This document shows positions 32,327 through 39,475 of a stretch of DNA of 39,638 bases, piece by piece. The DNA is from Ruminococcus sp. (GTDB lineage: Bacteria > Bacillota > Clostridia > Oscillospirales > Ruminococcaceae), in NCBI GenBank assembly GCA_012718885.1, contig JAAYBK010000393.1, forward strand, positions 1 to 39,638, written 5' to 3'. The first letter of the stretch is position 1; each line of letters starts with the position of its first letter. A model generated the notes under the pieces. It searched no databases and was not told where the DNA came from. It saw only the letters and a program-made list of their open reading frames with translations. A program made the position numbers and the translations under genes.

Positions 32327-33619
32327 ATGATAGACATTAAACTGATAAGAACAAATCCGGAGCTTGTTAAAGAAAACATAAAGAAGAAGTTTCAGGACGA
32401 AAAGCTCGAACTTGTTGATAAGGTAGTTAGTCTTGATGAGGAGTATAGAAAGACAAAGACAGAGTGTGACAGCCTTCGTAACGTCCGTAAGGTAAGAAGC
32501 AAAGAGATCGGCGGATTCATGGCTAAAGGCATGAAGGAAGAGGCTGAGAAGGCAAAGGCAGAGGTAACAGAGCTTGGCGACAAGCTTGCTGAAATGGAAG
32601 CTCTCGAAACAAAGCTTGAAGGCGAGATCAAAGAGATAATGATGGTAATTCCTAATATTATCGACGACAGTGTTCCGATAGGCAAGGACGATTCCGAGAA
32701 CGTTGAGGTCGAGAAATTCGGTGAGCCTGCTGTTCCTGATTTTGAAGTTCCTTACCATGTTGATATCATGGAAAAGGTAAACGGTATCGATATCGACAGC
32801 GCAAGAAGCACAAGCGGTAACGGTTTCTATTACCTCAAGGGAGATATCGCACAGCTCCAGAGCTGTATTCTTTCTTACGCAAGAGACTTCATGATAGACA
32901 AGGGATTCACATACTATATCCCTCCTTTCATGATAAGAAGTGCTGTTGTTACAGGCGTTATGAGCTTTGACGATATGGCTAATATGATGTATAAGATCGA
33001 GGGCGAGGATCTCTACCTTATCGGTACTTCTGAGCACTCTATGATAGGTAAGTTCATTGATACTATCCTTCCTGAGAACGAGCTTCCACAGACTCTCACA
33101 AGCTATTCACCATGTTTCCGTAAGGAAGTTGGTTCAAAGGGCATCGAGGAGCGCGGTGTTTACCGTATCCACCAGTTCGAGAAGCAGGAAATGGTAGTTG
33201 TATGTAAGCCAGAGGAGTCTATGGACTGGTTCCACAAGCTCTACAGCTATACAGTTGAGTTCTTCCGCACACTTGATATTCCTGTACGTACACTTGAATG
33301 TTGCTCTGGCGACCTTGCAGACCTGAAGGTAAAGTCTATCGACGTTGAGGCTTGGTCTCCACGTCAGAAGAAGTACTTCGAGGTAGGAAGCTGTTCTAAC
33401 CTTGGTGATGCACAGGCTCGCCGTCTTGGCATCAGAGTTAAGACAGAGGACGGAAACAAATACTTCCCACATACCCTTAACAATACAGTTGTTGCTCCTC
33501 CGAGAATGCTCATCGCATTCGTTGAGAACAATCTCAACGAGGATGGTTCTATCCGTATTCCTAAGGCACTTCAGCCTTATATGCGTAAGGATCTCATAAA
33601 GGTTCCTGAAAAGAAGTAA
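32327..33619 (+). CDS. serS: Seryl-tRNA synthetase
   Basis: A 430-aa class II synthetase. The N-terminal antiparallel coiled coil (about 25-105) that clamps the tRNA long arm is followed by the catalytic core: TSEHSMIG, motif 2 around SYSPCFRKEVGSKG, CSNLGDAQARRLGIR and motif 3 near NNTVVAPPRMLIAFVEN. It charges tRNA-Ser. AAAGGAG precedes the ATG. It is last in the parA-parB-serS unit, with its own terminator. Confidence 0.97.
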   Translation: MIDIKLIRTNPELVKENIKKKFQDEKLELVDKVVSLDEEYRKTKTECDSLRNVRKVRSKEIGGFMAKGMKEEAEKAKAEVTELGDKLAEMEALETKLEGEIKEIMMVIPNIIDDSVPIGKDDSENVEVEKFGEPAVPDFEVPYHVDIMEKVNGIDIDSARSTSGNGFYYLKGDIAQLQSCILSYARDFMIDKGFTYYIPPFMIRSAVVTGVMSFDDMANMMYKIEGEDLYLIGTSEHSMIGKFIDTILPENELPQTLTSYSPCFRKEVGSKGIEERGVYRIHQFEKQEMVVVCKPEESMDWFHKLYSYTVEFFRTLDIPVRTLECCSGDLADLKVKSIDVEAWSPRQKKYFEVGSCSNLGDAQARRLGIRVKTEDGNKYFPHTLNNTVVAPPRMLIAFVENNLNEDGSIRIPKALQPYMRKDLIKVPEKK

Positions 33620-33628
33620 ATAAAAGAA

Positions 33629-33665
33629 AAACAAGCTCCTGAGTGCTAAACAGGAGCTTGTTTTT
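33629..33665 (+). terminator. Terminator of serS
   Basis: AACAAGCTCCTG (33630-33641) / CAGGAGCTTGTT (33651-33662), a perfect 12-bp stem with T-run to 33665. Confidence 0.9.
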
Positions 33666-33691
33666 ACAGGTATAGAGATTGGAAGATTTCA

Positions 33692-33814
33692 TTATTTTGA
33701 GGTGGTTTCTGATACAGTGCTAATGTTATCAGCCCACGAAGCAGCTTTGCACATACAAATCGATAGCGTTGCGGCAGCGCTGCTCACAATGATTCCTATT
33801 ATTAGAATTAACAT
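33692..33814 (-). CDS. Tiny single-helix membrane protein, DUF3789-related
   Basis: A 40-aa protein: MLILIIGIIVSSAAATLSIC, then MCKAASWADN, and a Thr/Ser-rich tail. One membrane helix (1-20) is followed by a CxC-K/R-AAS motif, the same motif as in the neighbouring protein at 33945-34088 (CLCRAASDSD). AAAAGGAGG lies 7 nt before the ATG, unusually strong for such a small frame. Function unknown. I infer that the two are paralogues of the DUF3789 type; it is short and could be missed by gene callers. Confidence 0.6.
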   Translation of the reverse strand: MLILIIGIIVSSAAATLSICMCKAASWADNISTVSETTSK

Positions 33815-34266
33815 TGACTAACCTCCTTTTCATCTGTAATTTTCACACACATATTCTATTCAAGTATATTATGAAATAGTTTTCTTAAAATAATCTTAAA
33901 AAATACTACATTTTTTAAATTTTTCTTTAGTTAATACTATATGTTTATTTTATATCCGTATATATATCCCTTGGAGCCGATGTATCATTGTTCATATGCA
34001 GATCCGAATCTGAAGCAGCTCTGCAAAGACACATAGTAAATACGCCGACTGTTCCGCCGAACATTGATCCTAAGATAAAGCCAATCATAATATCACCTCG
34101 TTGATATTATGGACGGAAAAAATAATAATAATCAAAAAATTGGATCCTGAGGAATGTTATGCCTTTGGCAGGGGAGAATGAGTGGGACTGCGTCCCCTGA
34201 AAGAGCAGTCCGTACAGCAATTTTCTTTAGACAGTCGCTGCAGGAGTACTTTCTTTATCACATATT
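33815..34266. other. Intergenic spacers around the small membrane genes
   Basis: Apart from the 47-aa gene, this stretch is AT-rich. A hairpin of GGACTGC (34185-34191) and GCAGTCC (34205-34211) lies in an otherwise featureless 34089-34266 segment; no U-run follows, so its role is unclear. Confidence 0.45.
33945..34088 (-). CDS. DUF3789-like small membrane protein
   Basis: A 47-aa protein starting MIGFILGSMFGGTVGVFTMC and continuing LCRAASDSDLHMNND. The Gly-rich helix followed by FTMCLCxAAxxxD is the pattern of the DUF3789 family of tiny Firmicute membrane proteins, often found on conjugative elements. GAGGTG precedes ATG 34088. Function unknown. It lies 130 nt upstream of the 40-aa relative on the same strand, head-on to replication. 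Confidence 0.68.
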   Translation of the reverse strand: MIGFILGSMFGGTVGVFTMCLCRAASDSDLHMNNDTSAPRDIYTDIK

Positions 34267-34734
34267 TTATCTGAATTTTTCAAGACGGTAGATCTGTTCC
34301 TCATCCGGCTCTTCAAATCCCGGCTTATGATCGTAGCCAAATTTCTTATAGAAATTTACTGCTGTTATAGAAGAGGGGATCTCTACTCTTTTAGCTCTTA
34401 GGAAAAATTCATCCTGTTCAAGTGTATTTATAATACATCTGCCAATACCTTTTCCCTGACAGTCAGGGTCAACGAAAATGGTAAAGAGACTGCTCTCGTC
34501 CTCCTTGCCCCAGTAGGGACCGATACCTCCGCAGCCGATAGTTTTTCCCTCATCTTCTGCCACATAGAAATGCAGCCAGCCGGAACGCTGTATGAGATCA
34601 TCTGCGCTGAGTGACTGCACGCAGGCCTCCATCATCTCAGGAGTATAATCCTTTGTGTTGCTTATACGAAGAGTTTTTGCAATCATGGCAGCAGTTTCCT
34701 GTGCGTCGGAAATGGTGAATCTTCTTATGTTCAT
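34267..34734 (-). CDS. GNAT-family N-acetyltransferase
   Basis: A 155-aa GCN5-related acetyltransferase. Residues begin MNIRRFTISDAQETAAMIAK; the acetyl-CoA loop is DPDCQGKGIGRCIINTLE (Q-GKG-IG pattern), followed by the late VNFYKKFGYDHKPG motif. The substrate cannot be deduced. ATG 34734 has AGGAGG 8 nt upstream; a longer in-frame extension is unsupported. It has a consensus promoter and runs head-on to replication. Confidence 0.88.
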   Translation of the reverse strand: MNIRRFTISDAQETAAMIAKTLRISNTKDYTPEMMEACVQSLSADDLIQRSGWLHFYVAEDEGKTIGCGGIGPYWGKEDESSLFTIFVDPDCQGKGIGRCIINTLEQDEFFLRAKRVEIPSSITAVNFYKKFGYDHKPGFEEPDEEQIYRLEKFR

Positions 34735-34765
34735 AATTATACCTCCTGATAAAAAATATAGATGT

Positions 34766-34794
34766 ATTATAACATACAGTTTCAGATTTGTCAA
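34766..34794 (-). promoter_or_regulatory. Consensus promoter of the GNAT gene
   Basis: Minus strand TTGACA (34789-34794), 17-nt spacer, TATAAT (34766-34771). Confidence 0.88.
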
Positions 34795-34811
34795 TAACAA
34801 TATTATTTTTG

Positions 34812-34881
34812 CCCTCCCCCCTTGTATAAAATGACTACTCCCCCGCCCCCCTGAGCCTATTTTCCGTTGAGTGGGGGAGGG
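34812..34881. other. C/G-run island with competing stems
   Basis: CCCTCCCCC (34812-34820) pairs perfectly with GGGGGAGGG (34873-34881); a second C-rich run, CTCCCCCGCCCCCC (34838-34851), can compete for the same G-run. On the minus strand there are four G-runs (6, 5, 6 and 3), a potential G-quadruplex with one long loop. It lies between two divergent promoters in AT-rich DNA. Confidence 0.5.
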
Positions 34882-34956
34882 AGATTTGTTTCAGCACTTT
34901 ACTTATATATGCTTTTTATTTTACGTCAGAACATACAGGAAAAATATTATAATTTG

Positions 34957-35020
34957 TTGCAAATGCCACTTTTCAGCAATGGAAATATATGGTATAATAA
35001 TCCTGTAATCAATTGCAAAT
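34957..35020 (+). promoter_or_regulatory. Promoter region of the flavodiiron operon
   Basis: TATAAT (34993-34998) with an extended TGG and a poor -35 (TTTTCA 34970-34975) suggests an activator-dependent promoter. The 8-mer TTGCAAAT occurs as a direct repeat at 34957-34964 and 35013-35020, flanking the core promoter; these are candidate regulator sites. Confidence 0.55.
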
Positions 35021-35043
35021 ACTAAGAAATGAGGTATAAACCA

Positions 35044-36204
35044 ATGAACAAGATAACCAACGACATTTACTATATCGGCGTCAACGATCACCAGATCGAC
35101 CTCTTTGAAGGACAGTATGATGTTCCGAACGGAATGGCTTACAATTCATATGTCATACTCGATGAGAAGATCGCTGTGATGGATACTGTTGACCAGAACT
35201 TCACTGACCAGTGGCTGGGCAACCTGAAGGAAGTCCTGGGTGACCGCAAGCCGGATTATCTTATCGTTCAGCACATGGAGCCTGACCACTCTGCAAATAT
35301 CCTCAGCTTCATCAAGGCTTACCCGGATGCAAAGATCGTGGGCAATACCAAGACCTTCACTATGATGTCAAATTTCTTTGAGGGACTGGACCTCGGTGAC
35401 AAGAAGCTTGAAGTAAAGGAAGGGGATACACTTTCCCTCGGCAGTCATACCCTCAGCTTTGTTTTTGCTCCGATGGTACACTGGCCTGAGGTAATGTTCA
35501 CTTATGATACTACAGATAAGGTTCTCTTCTCCGCTGATGCTTTCGGAAAGTTCGGCGCACTTGATGTAGATGAGGACTGGGCTTGTGAGGCTCGCCGTTA
35601 CTACTTCGGCATCGTAGGAAAGTATGGCGTTCAGGTACAGGCTGTTCTCAAGAAGGCTGCTGCACTTGATATCCAGACTATATGTCCTCTCCACGGACCT
35701 GTCCTCAAGGAGGATCTGGGATATTATCTCGGTCTCTACAACACATGGTCTTCATACGGTGTTGAGAGCGAGGGCATATTCATTGCTTATACTTCTGTTT
35801 ATGGAAATACAAAGAAGGCTGCTGAAATGCTGAAAGACAAGCTTCTCGAAAAGGGCTGCCCGAAGGTTGCTATCGCTGACCTTGCCCGTGAGGATATGGC
35901 AGAATCTGTTGAAGACGCTTTCCGCTACGGCAAGCTGGTCATTGCTACAACTACCTATAATGCTGATATCTTCCCGTTCATGAAGCACTTCATCCTCGAT
36001 CTCATCGAGAGAAATTACCAGAACCGTACTATCGGTATCATTGAGAACGGAAGCTGGGCTCCTATAGCTGCAAAGAGTATCAAGGCTATGTTCGAGAAGT
36101 CAAAGAACATCACATGGACTGACACAACAGTTACTATAAAGTCAGCAGTAAAGGCTGAGAATATCTCTCAGATAGAAGCACTTGCTGATGAGCTTATGAA
36201 ATGA
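35044..36204 (+). CDS. Flavodiiron protein (FprA family)
   Basis: A 386-aa soluble flavodiiron protein that reduces O2 to water and/or NO to N2O. The N-terminal metallo-beta-lactamase-like domain carries diiron ligands in HMEPDHS (77-83: H77, E79, D81, H82), MVHWPE, DAFG and LHGP; the C-terminal flavodoxin domain (from about 245) has the FMN loop SVYGNTKKAAEML. There is no C-terminal rubredoxin domain, so electrons must arrive from a separate partner. ATG 35044 is preferred (GAGG 9 nt upstream) over an in-frame ATG at 35029. An FTR-like protein and thioredoxin follow at once. Confidence 0.93.
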   Translation: MNKITNDIYYIGVNDHQIDLFEGQYDVPNGMAYNSYVILDEKIAVMDTVDQNFTDQWLGNLKEVLGDRKPDYLIVQHMEPDHSANILSFIKAYPDAKIVGNTKTFTMMSNFFEGLDLGDKKLEVKEGDTLSLGSHTLSFVFAPMVHWPEVMFTYDTTDKVLFSADAFGKFGALDVDEDWACEARRYYFGIVGKYGVQVQAVLKKAAALDIQTICPLHGPVLKEDLGYYLGLYNTWSSYGVESEGIFIAYTSVYGNTKKAAEMLKDKLLEKGCPKVAIADLAREDMAESVEDAFRYGKLVIATTTYNADIFPFMKHFILDLIERNYQNRTIGIIENGSWAPIAAKSIKAMFEKSKNITWTDTTVTIKSAVKAENISQIEALADELMK

Positions 36205-36225
36205 ACCCCCGGAAGGAGGAATATT

Positions 36226-36429
36226 ATGAAAGTTACCCTCAACCCCGATAAGGAAGTAGTTGCAAGGATAAAGGAAGGCCTGAAGCTGAAGGACGGGTAC
36301 TGTCCCTGCCGCCTTGCAAAAACTCCCGAAAACAAATGTATGTGCAAGGAGTTCCGGGATCAGATCGCTGATCCGGATTTTGAGGGATTCTGCCATTGTA
36401 TGCTTTACTACAAATCAAAGGAGGATTAA
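36226..36429 (+). CDS. Ferredoxin-thioredoxin-reductase-like catalytic protein
   Basis: A 67-aa protein with six cysteines in three pairs: CPC (26,28), CMC (38,40) and CHC (56,58). This is the FTR catalytic (beta) chain pattern, where a [4Fe-4S] cluster sits beside an active-site disulfide and passes ferredoxin electrons to thioredoxin. Spacing (9 then 15 residues) differs from the classical plant/cyanobacterial 16 then 8. It is much shorter than plant FTR beta and no variable (alpha) subunit gene is adjacent. GGAGG precedes the ATG; the thioredoxin gene follows after 1 nt, which strongly supports the functional pairing. Confidence 0.8.
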   Translation: MKVTLNPDKEVVARIKEGLKLKDGYCPCRLAKTPENKCMCKEFRDQIADPDFEGFCHCMLYYKSKED

Positions 36430-36430
36430 T

Positions 36431-36748
36431 ATGAGCGAGATAGTTATTACCAGAGAGAATTTTGACGAGGAAGTCAGAAACTACAGAGGTATGCCGGTGC
36501 TGCTGGATTTCTGGGCAGGCTGGTGCGGACCGTGTATGATGCTTTCACCAGTCATTGAGGAGATAGCTGATGAATACGACGGACAGATCAAAGTCGGAAA
36601 GGTCAATGTTGACGAGCAGCCTGAGCTTGCTGCTGCTTTCAAAGTAGAAAGCATCCCGCTTGTAGTTGTAGTAAAGGATGGAGTTATCACTGCTGGTACC
36701 GTTGGATATCATTCCAAGGAAGATATACTTGCCCTCCTGAAAAAATAG
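36431..36748 (+). CDS. trxA: Thioredoxin
   Basis: A 105-aa thioredoxin fold: MSEIVITRENFDEEVRNY, active site WCGPC (31-35), FKVESIPLVVVVKDG with the conserved cis-Pro and a C-terminal helix. ATG 36431 is one nucleotide after the FTR-like stop codon, with AAAGGAGG inside that gene; a longer in-frame extension overlaps the FTR-like gene and is rejected. It probably receives electrons from the FTR-like protein rather than from NADPH, since no thioredoxin reductase gene is seen here. Confidence 0.95.
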   Translation: MSEIVITRENFDEEVRNYRGMPVLLDFWAGWCGPCMMLSPVIEEIADEYDGQIKVGKVNVDEQPELAAAFKVESIPLVVVVKDGVITAGTVGYHSKEDILALLKK

Positions 36749-36760
36749 AATGCAAAAGGT

Positions 36761-37031
36761 CTGTATGTGTGATACACATACAGCAGTATATGTCAGATAC
36801 TCGGGGAAGAGACTTTCTGAGGAAAGGTTCTTCCCCGAACCCTTTTCCAAAGACTTTTGATCTTAATTATCCCCGGATAGGGCGCACCCATGTTAATTAC
36901 TGCATGGGCTTTTTTATTGTGTACGCCCTATCCGGGGATAATTTAAAACTGAAAGTTTCATTGAGAAAAATTTTTCAAAAGGGTTTTCCTCAATATCTAA
37001 TGTATAGCTGCTATACGAGTATCGACATATG
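36761..37031. repeat. Complex palindromic intergenic repeat, copy A
   Basis: A centre-symmetric element after trxA. Near-perfect terminal inverted repeats lie at 36788-36803 (ATATGTCAGATACTCG) and 37016-37030 (CGAGTATCGACATAT, one-base indel). The centre is a perfect 20-bp palindrome, arms 36865-36884 and 36924-36943, with a nested CCCATG (36887-36892) / CATGGG (36903-36908) stem followed by T6, which is terminator-like. Small hairpins lie at each side: 36761-36783 (10-bp stem) and 37002-37016. It encodes nothing. A related sequence recurs at 39476-39638. It occupies most of the 36749-37105 gap. Confidence 0.7.
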
Positions 37032-37105
37032 CCCTTTTTATATTGAATAATGCTTTCTTCTGTGCTATAATAATAGTGCAGATAAAATTATCAGGAGATA
37101 AATAC

Positions 37106-37555
37106 ATGAAAATAACTCCAATAACACACTCTCACTCTCTCTGGAACGATACTATCAGATTTGCTGACAGATGCTCATGGAAGGGCGGTCAGTATTTAGC
37201 CGGACTGATGATGGATAATAAATTCCATGACTGGGAAAGAGTTTTTATTGCCCATGATGATGATAAGCTTTACGGCTTCTGTACCTTCACGGAAAAGGAT
37301 GAGATAGCCGAAAAATATGAAATCTCTCCTTTTATTGGCTGTGTTTTTGTAAGCGAGGAATACCGTGGACAAAGGATATCTGAACTGCTCATAAATGAAG
37401 TATCATCCTATGCAAAAGAAAACGGATTCCAGAAGGTATATATCATGAGCGGAGAGACCGGTCTTTACGAGAAATACGGCTTTTCTCTGTCGGGATATTA
37501 TGATACGATATTTGATACGAAAGAACAGCTCTTTGTCAGGGAACTTAAAGGGTAA
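37106..37555 (+). CDS. GNAT-family N-acetyltransferase
   Basis: A 149-aa acetyltransferase: MKITPITHSHSLWNDTIRFA start, VSEEYRGQRISELLINEVSS (acetyl-CoA loop R-GQR-IS) and YEKYGFSLSGYYDTIFDTKE near the end. It differs from the enzyme at 34267-34734. The substrate is unknown. CAGGAG precedes ATG 37106. It appears to be a single gene between repeat copy A and hydF. Confidence 0.88.
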   Translation: MKITPITHSHSLWNDTIRFADRCSWKGGQYLAGLMMDNKFHDWERVFIAHDDDKLYGFCTFTEKDEIAEKYEISPFIGCVFVSEEYRGQRISELLINEVSSYAKENGFQKVYIMSGETGLYEKYGFSLSGYYDTIFDTKEQLFVRELKG

Positions 37556-37656
37556 CTATAATCAAAGAGATCATCAGAAAAATTTCCCGGAGTGTGTATA
37601 GATGATCCGGTCGATCTAACATATAAATCTAAATCATTTTTAAAGGTGTGATAAAC

Positions 37657-38853
37657 ATGAGCTTGAACGATACTCCCTCATCAGAGAGATTACATATAGG
37701 CTTCTTCGGAATGAGAAATGCCGGAAAATCCAGCGTTGTAAACGCAGTCACAGGACAGGAGCTTTCGGTAGTCTCCGATGTAAAAGGAACTACCACTGAT
37801 CCGGTAACAAAGGCAATGGAGCTCCTTCCGCTGGGACCGGTAGTTATAATTGATACTCCCGGCTTTGACGATGTGGGCGCTCTCGGAGAGCTGCGTGTGA
37901 AAAAGACAAAGCAGATCCTCAACCGCACTGATATTGCAGTCCTCGTTGTGGATTCATCGGTGGGACTTTCTCAGGCCGACAAGGAACTGTTAAGCATTTT
38001 CCGGGATAAGGCTATCCCATTCGTAACCGTGTATAACAAATCCGATCTGACCATAAAACAGGAGCTTGACGAAAATGAGATATCCGTCTGTGCCAGGTCG
38101 GGAGAGAATATCTATGAGCTGAAGGAAAAGATCGCCGCCCTGACAAAAGGTCTATGGAACGAAAAGCGTATCGTCGGCGACCTGCTCTCACCCGGAGATA
38201 TGACAGTGCTGGTAACTCCTATTGACGCTGCTGCTCCAAAAGGACGAATGATACTGCCGCAAGTGCAGACTTTACGTGATATTCTTGACGCTGACGCTAT
38301 GGCAGTATTCACTAAGGAGTTCCAGCTTGCGGAAACTCTTGGCGGTCTTGCTCAAAAGCCGAAAATGGTCATAACCGACAGCCAGGCCTTCGGCATGGTC
38401 AGCAGGATAGTTCCGGAGGATATACCGCTGACCTCATTCTCCATACTTATGGCAAGATATAAGGGCTTCCTCGAAACTGCGGTGAAAGGCGCAGCGGCAA
38501 TAAAAGATCTCAAAGACGGAGACACTGTTCTCATATCAGAGGGATGTACCCACCACCGCCAGTGCGGAGATATCGGCAGTGTAAAGCTGCCGGCACTTCT
38601 AAAGAAGACTACCGGCAGGGAGCTGAACATCCGCCTCACCTCCGGAAGAGAGTTTCCCGAGGAGCTTTCCGGTGTGGCTCTTGTTATACACTGCGGAGGC
38701 TGTATGCTCAACGAGCGTGAAATGACTTACCGCAGAAAATCCGCAGAGGATCAGAACGTCCCCTTCACGAATTATGGCATTGCACTTGCGATGATGAACG
38801 GTATACTCAAGCGAAGCCTCGGTATCTTCCCCGACCTTGCAGAAAAGGTCTGA
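37657..38853 (+). CDS. hydF: [FeFe]-hydrogenase H-cluster maturation GTPase HydF
   Basis: A 398-aa scaffold on which HydE and HydG assemble the 2Fe subcluster before transfer to HydA. The N-terminal GTPase has G1 GMRNAGKSS (18-26), then GTTTDP, DTPGFDD and YNKSD; the middle dimerisation domain is followed by the C-terminal Fe-S domain with CTHHRQC (near 297) and IHCGGCMLNERE (near 344), i.e. the CxH ... HCxxC ligand set. AAAGGTG precedes ATG 37657; the GTG at 37648 is less likely. hydE, hydG and hydA are not in the window. It implies hydrogen production. Confidence 0.95.
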   Translation: MSLNDTPSSERLHIGFFGMRNAGKSSVVNAVTGQELSVVSDVKGTTTDPVTKAMELLPLGPVVIIDTPGFDDVGALGELRVKKTKQILNRTDIAVLVVDSSVGLSQADKELLSIFRDKAIPFVTVYNKSDLTIKQELDENEISVCARSGENIYELKEKIAALTKGLWNEKRIVGDLLSPGDMTVLVTPIDAAAPKGRMILPQVQTLRDILDADAMAVFTKEFQLAETLGGLAQKPKMVITDSQAFGMVSRIVPEDIPLTSFSILMARYKGFLETAVKGAAAIKDLKDGDTVLISEGCTHHRQCGDIGSVKLPALLKKTTGRELNIRLTSGREFPEELSGVALVIHCGGCMLNEREMTYRRKSAEDQNVPFTNYGIALAMMNGILKRSLGIFPDLAEKV

Positions 38854-39046
38854 TAAACAATATATTCTCCCGGAGCATATAATATATTGCAGATGTATAT
38901 ATCCCGTCTGAACGGGCAATAATACTGACAGCAAAACTATTATCGATCACGGAAAGCGCCGGCAGACATGATCCGGATCTATTTCAGGCAGTCTGACCGA
39001 CACAGTTACTATCCCTGATCCAATCTATATCCGGGAGATAAATATT

Positions 39047-39394
39047 ATGACGGTTAAAAGAGGAGATATCTATTATGCCGACCTCAGTCCCGTTGTGGGC
39101 TCTGAGCAGGGCGGAGTAAGACCGGTACTTATAGTCCAGAACGATGTCGGAAACCGGCACAGTCCTACTGTGATAGCGGCTGCTATAACAAGTCAGCGTG
39201 ATAAGACCCACCTGCCCACACATATAGAAGTGCAGGCTGACAAGTGCGGACTTTCCAAGGACAGTATCGTTCTTCTCGAACAGATCAGAACGATTGATAA
39301 AAAACGCCTCAAGGACAAAATGGGAGAGCTTGACCTGCGTTCTATGAATAAGGTCAATACCGCCCTTTCCATCAGCTTCGGCCTTGAGTTATGA
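39047..39394 (+). CDS. MazF/PemK-family endoribonuclease toxin (NdoA-like)
   Basis: A 115-aa protein starting [20 protein letters not shown], with [20 protein letters not shown] and [10 protein letters not shown]: the PemK/MazF fold with the conserved Arg and Ser/Thr active-site region. Such enzymes cut mRNA at short motifs. GGGAG precedes the ATG. The 193 nt upstream back to hydF contains no open frame for an antitoxin and nothing follows downstream in view, so it is either solitary or has its antitoxin elsewhere, unlike the usual mazEF pair. Confidence 0.9.
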   Translation: MTVKRGDIYYADLSPVVGSEQGGVRPVLIVQNDVGNRHSPTVIAAAITSQRDKTHLPTHIEVQADKCGLSKDSIVLLEQIRTIDKKRLKDKMGELDLRSMNKVNTALSISFGLEL

Positions 39395-39401
39395 TACCTT
39401 G

Positions 39402-39436
39402 GTCATCAGTAAACAGTTATCAGAAAGTAGTATGGG
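39402..39436. repeat. Dispersed intergenic repeat, copy 4 (half)
   Basis: TCATCAGTAAACAGTTATCAGAAAGTAGTATG shares CAG...CAGAAAGTAGT words with 4362-4428 and 8798-8867, but only one arm is present. Confidence 0.4.
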
Positions 39437-39475
39437 GCGATGTTAAGAGGAGCACTTATATAGAAGTTATACGTT

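Noticed and set aside
32258-33037. 259-codon minus-strand frame across parB/serS
   Set aside because: Antisense shadow of parB and serS, rich in Cys/Leu/His, with no ribosome site.
34941-34962. PerR-like operator at the flavodiiron promoter
   Set aside because: Only one TTATAAT half-site (34947-34953) is present; the second half does not match.
37582-37596. Noc-binding-site half match ATTTCCCGG
   Set aside because: Only the left half matches ATTTCCCGGGAAAT; the right half is GTGTG-like.
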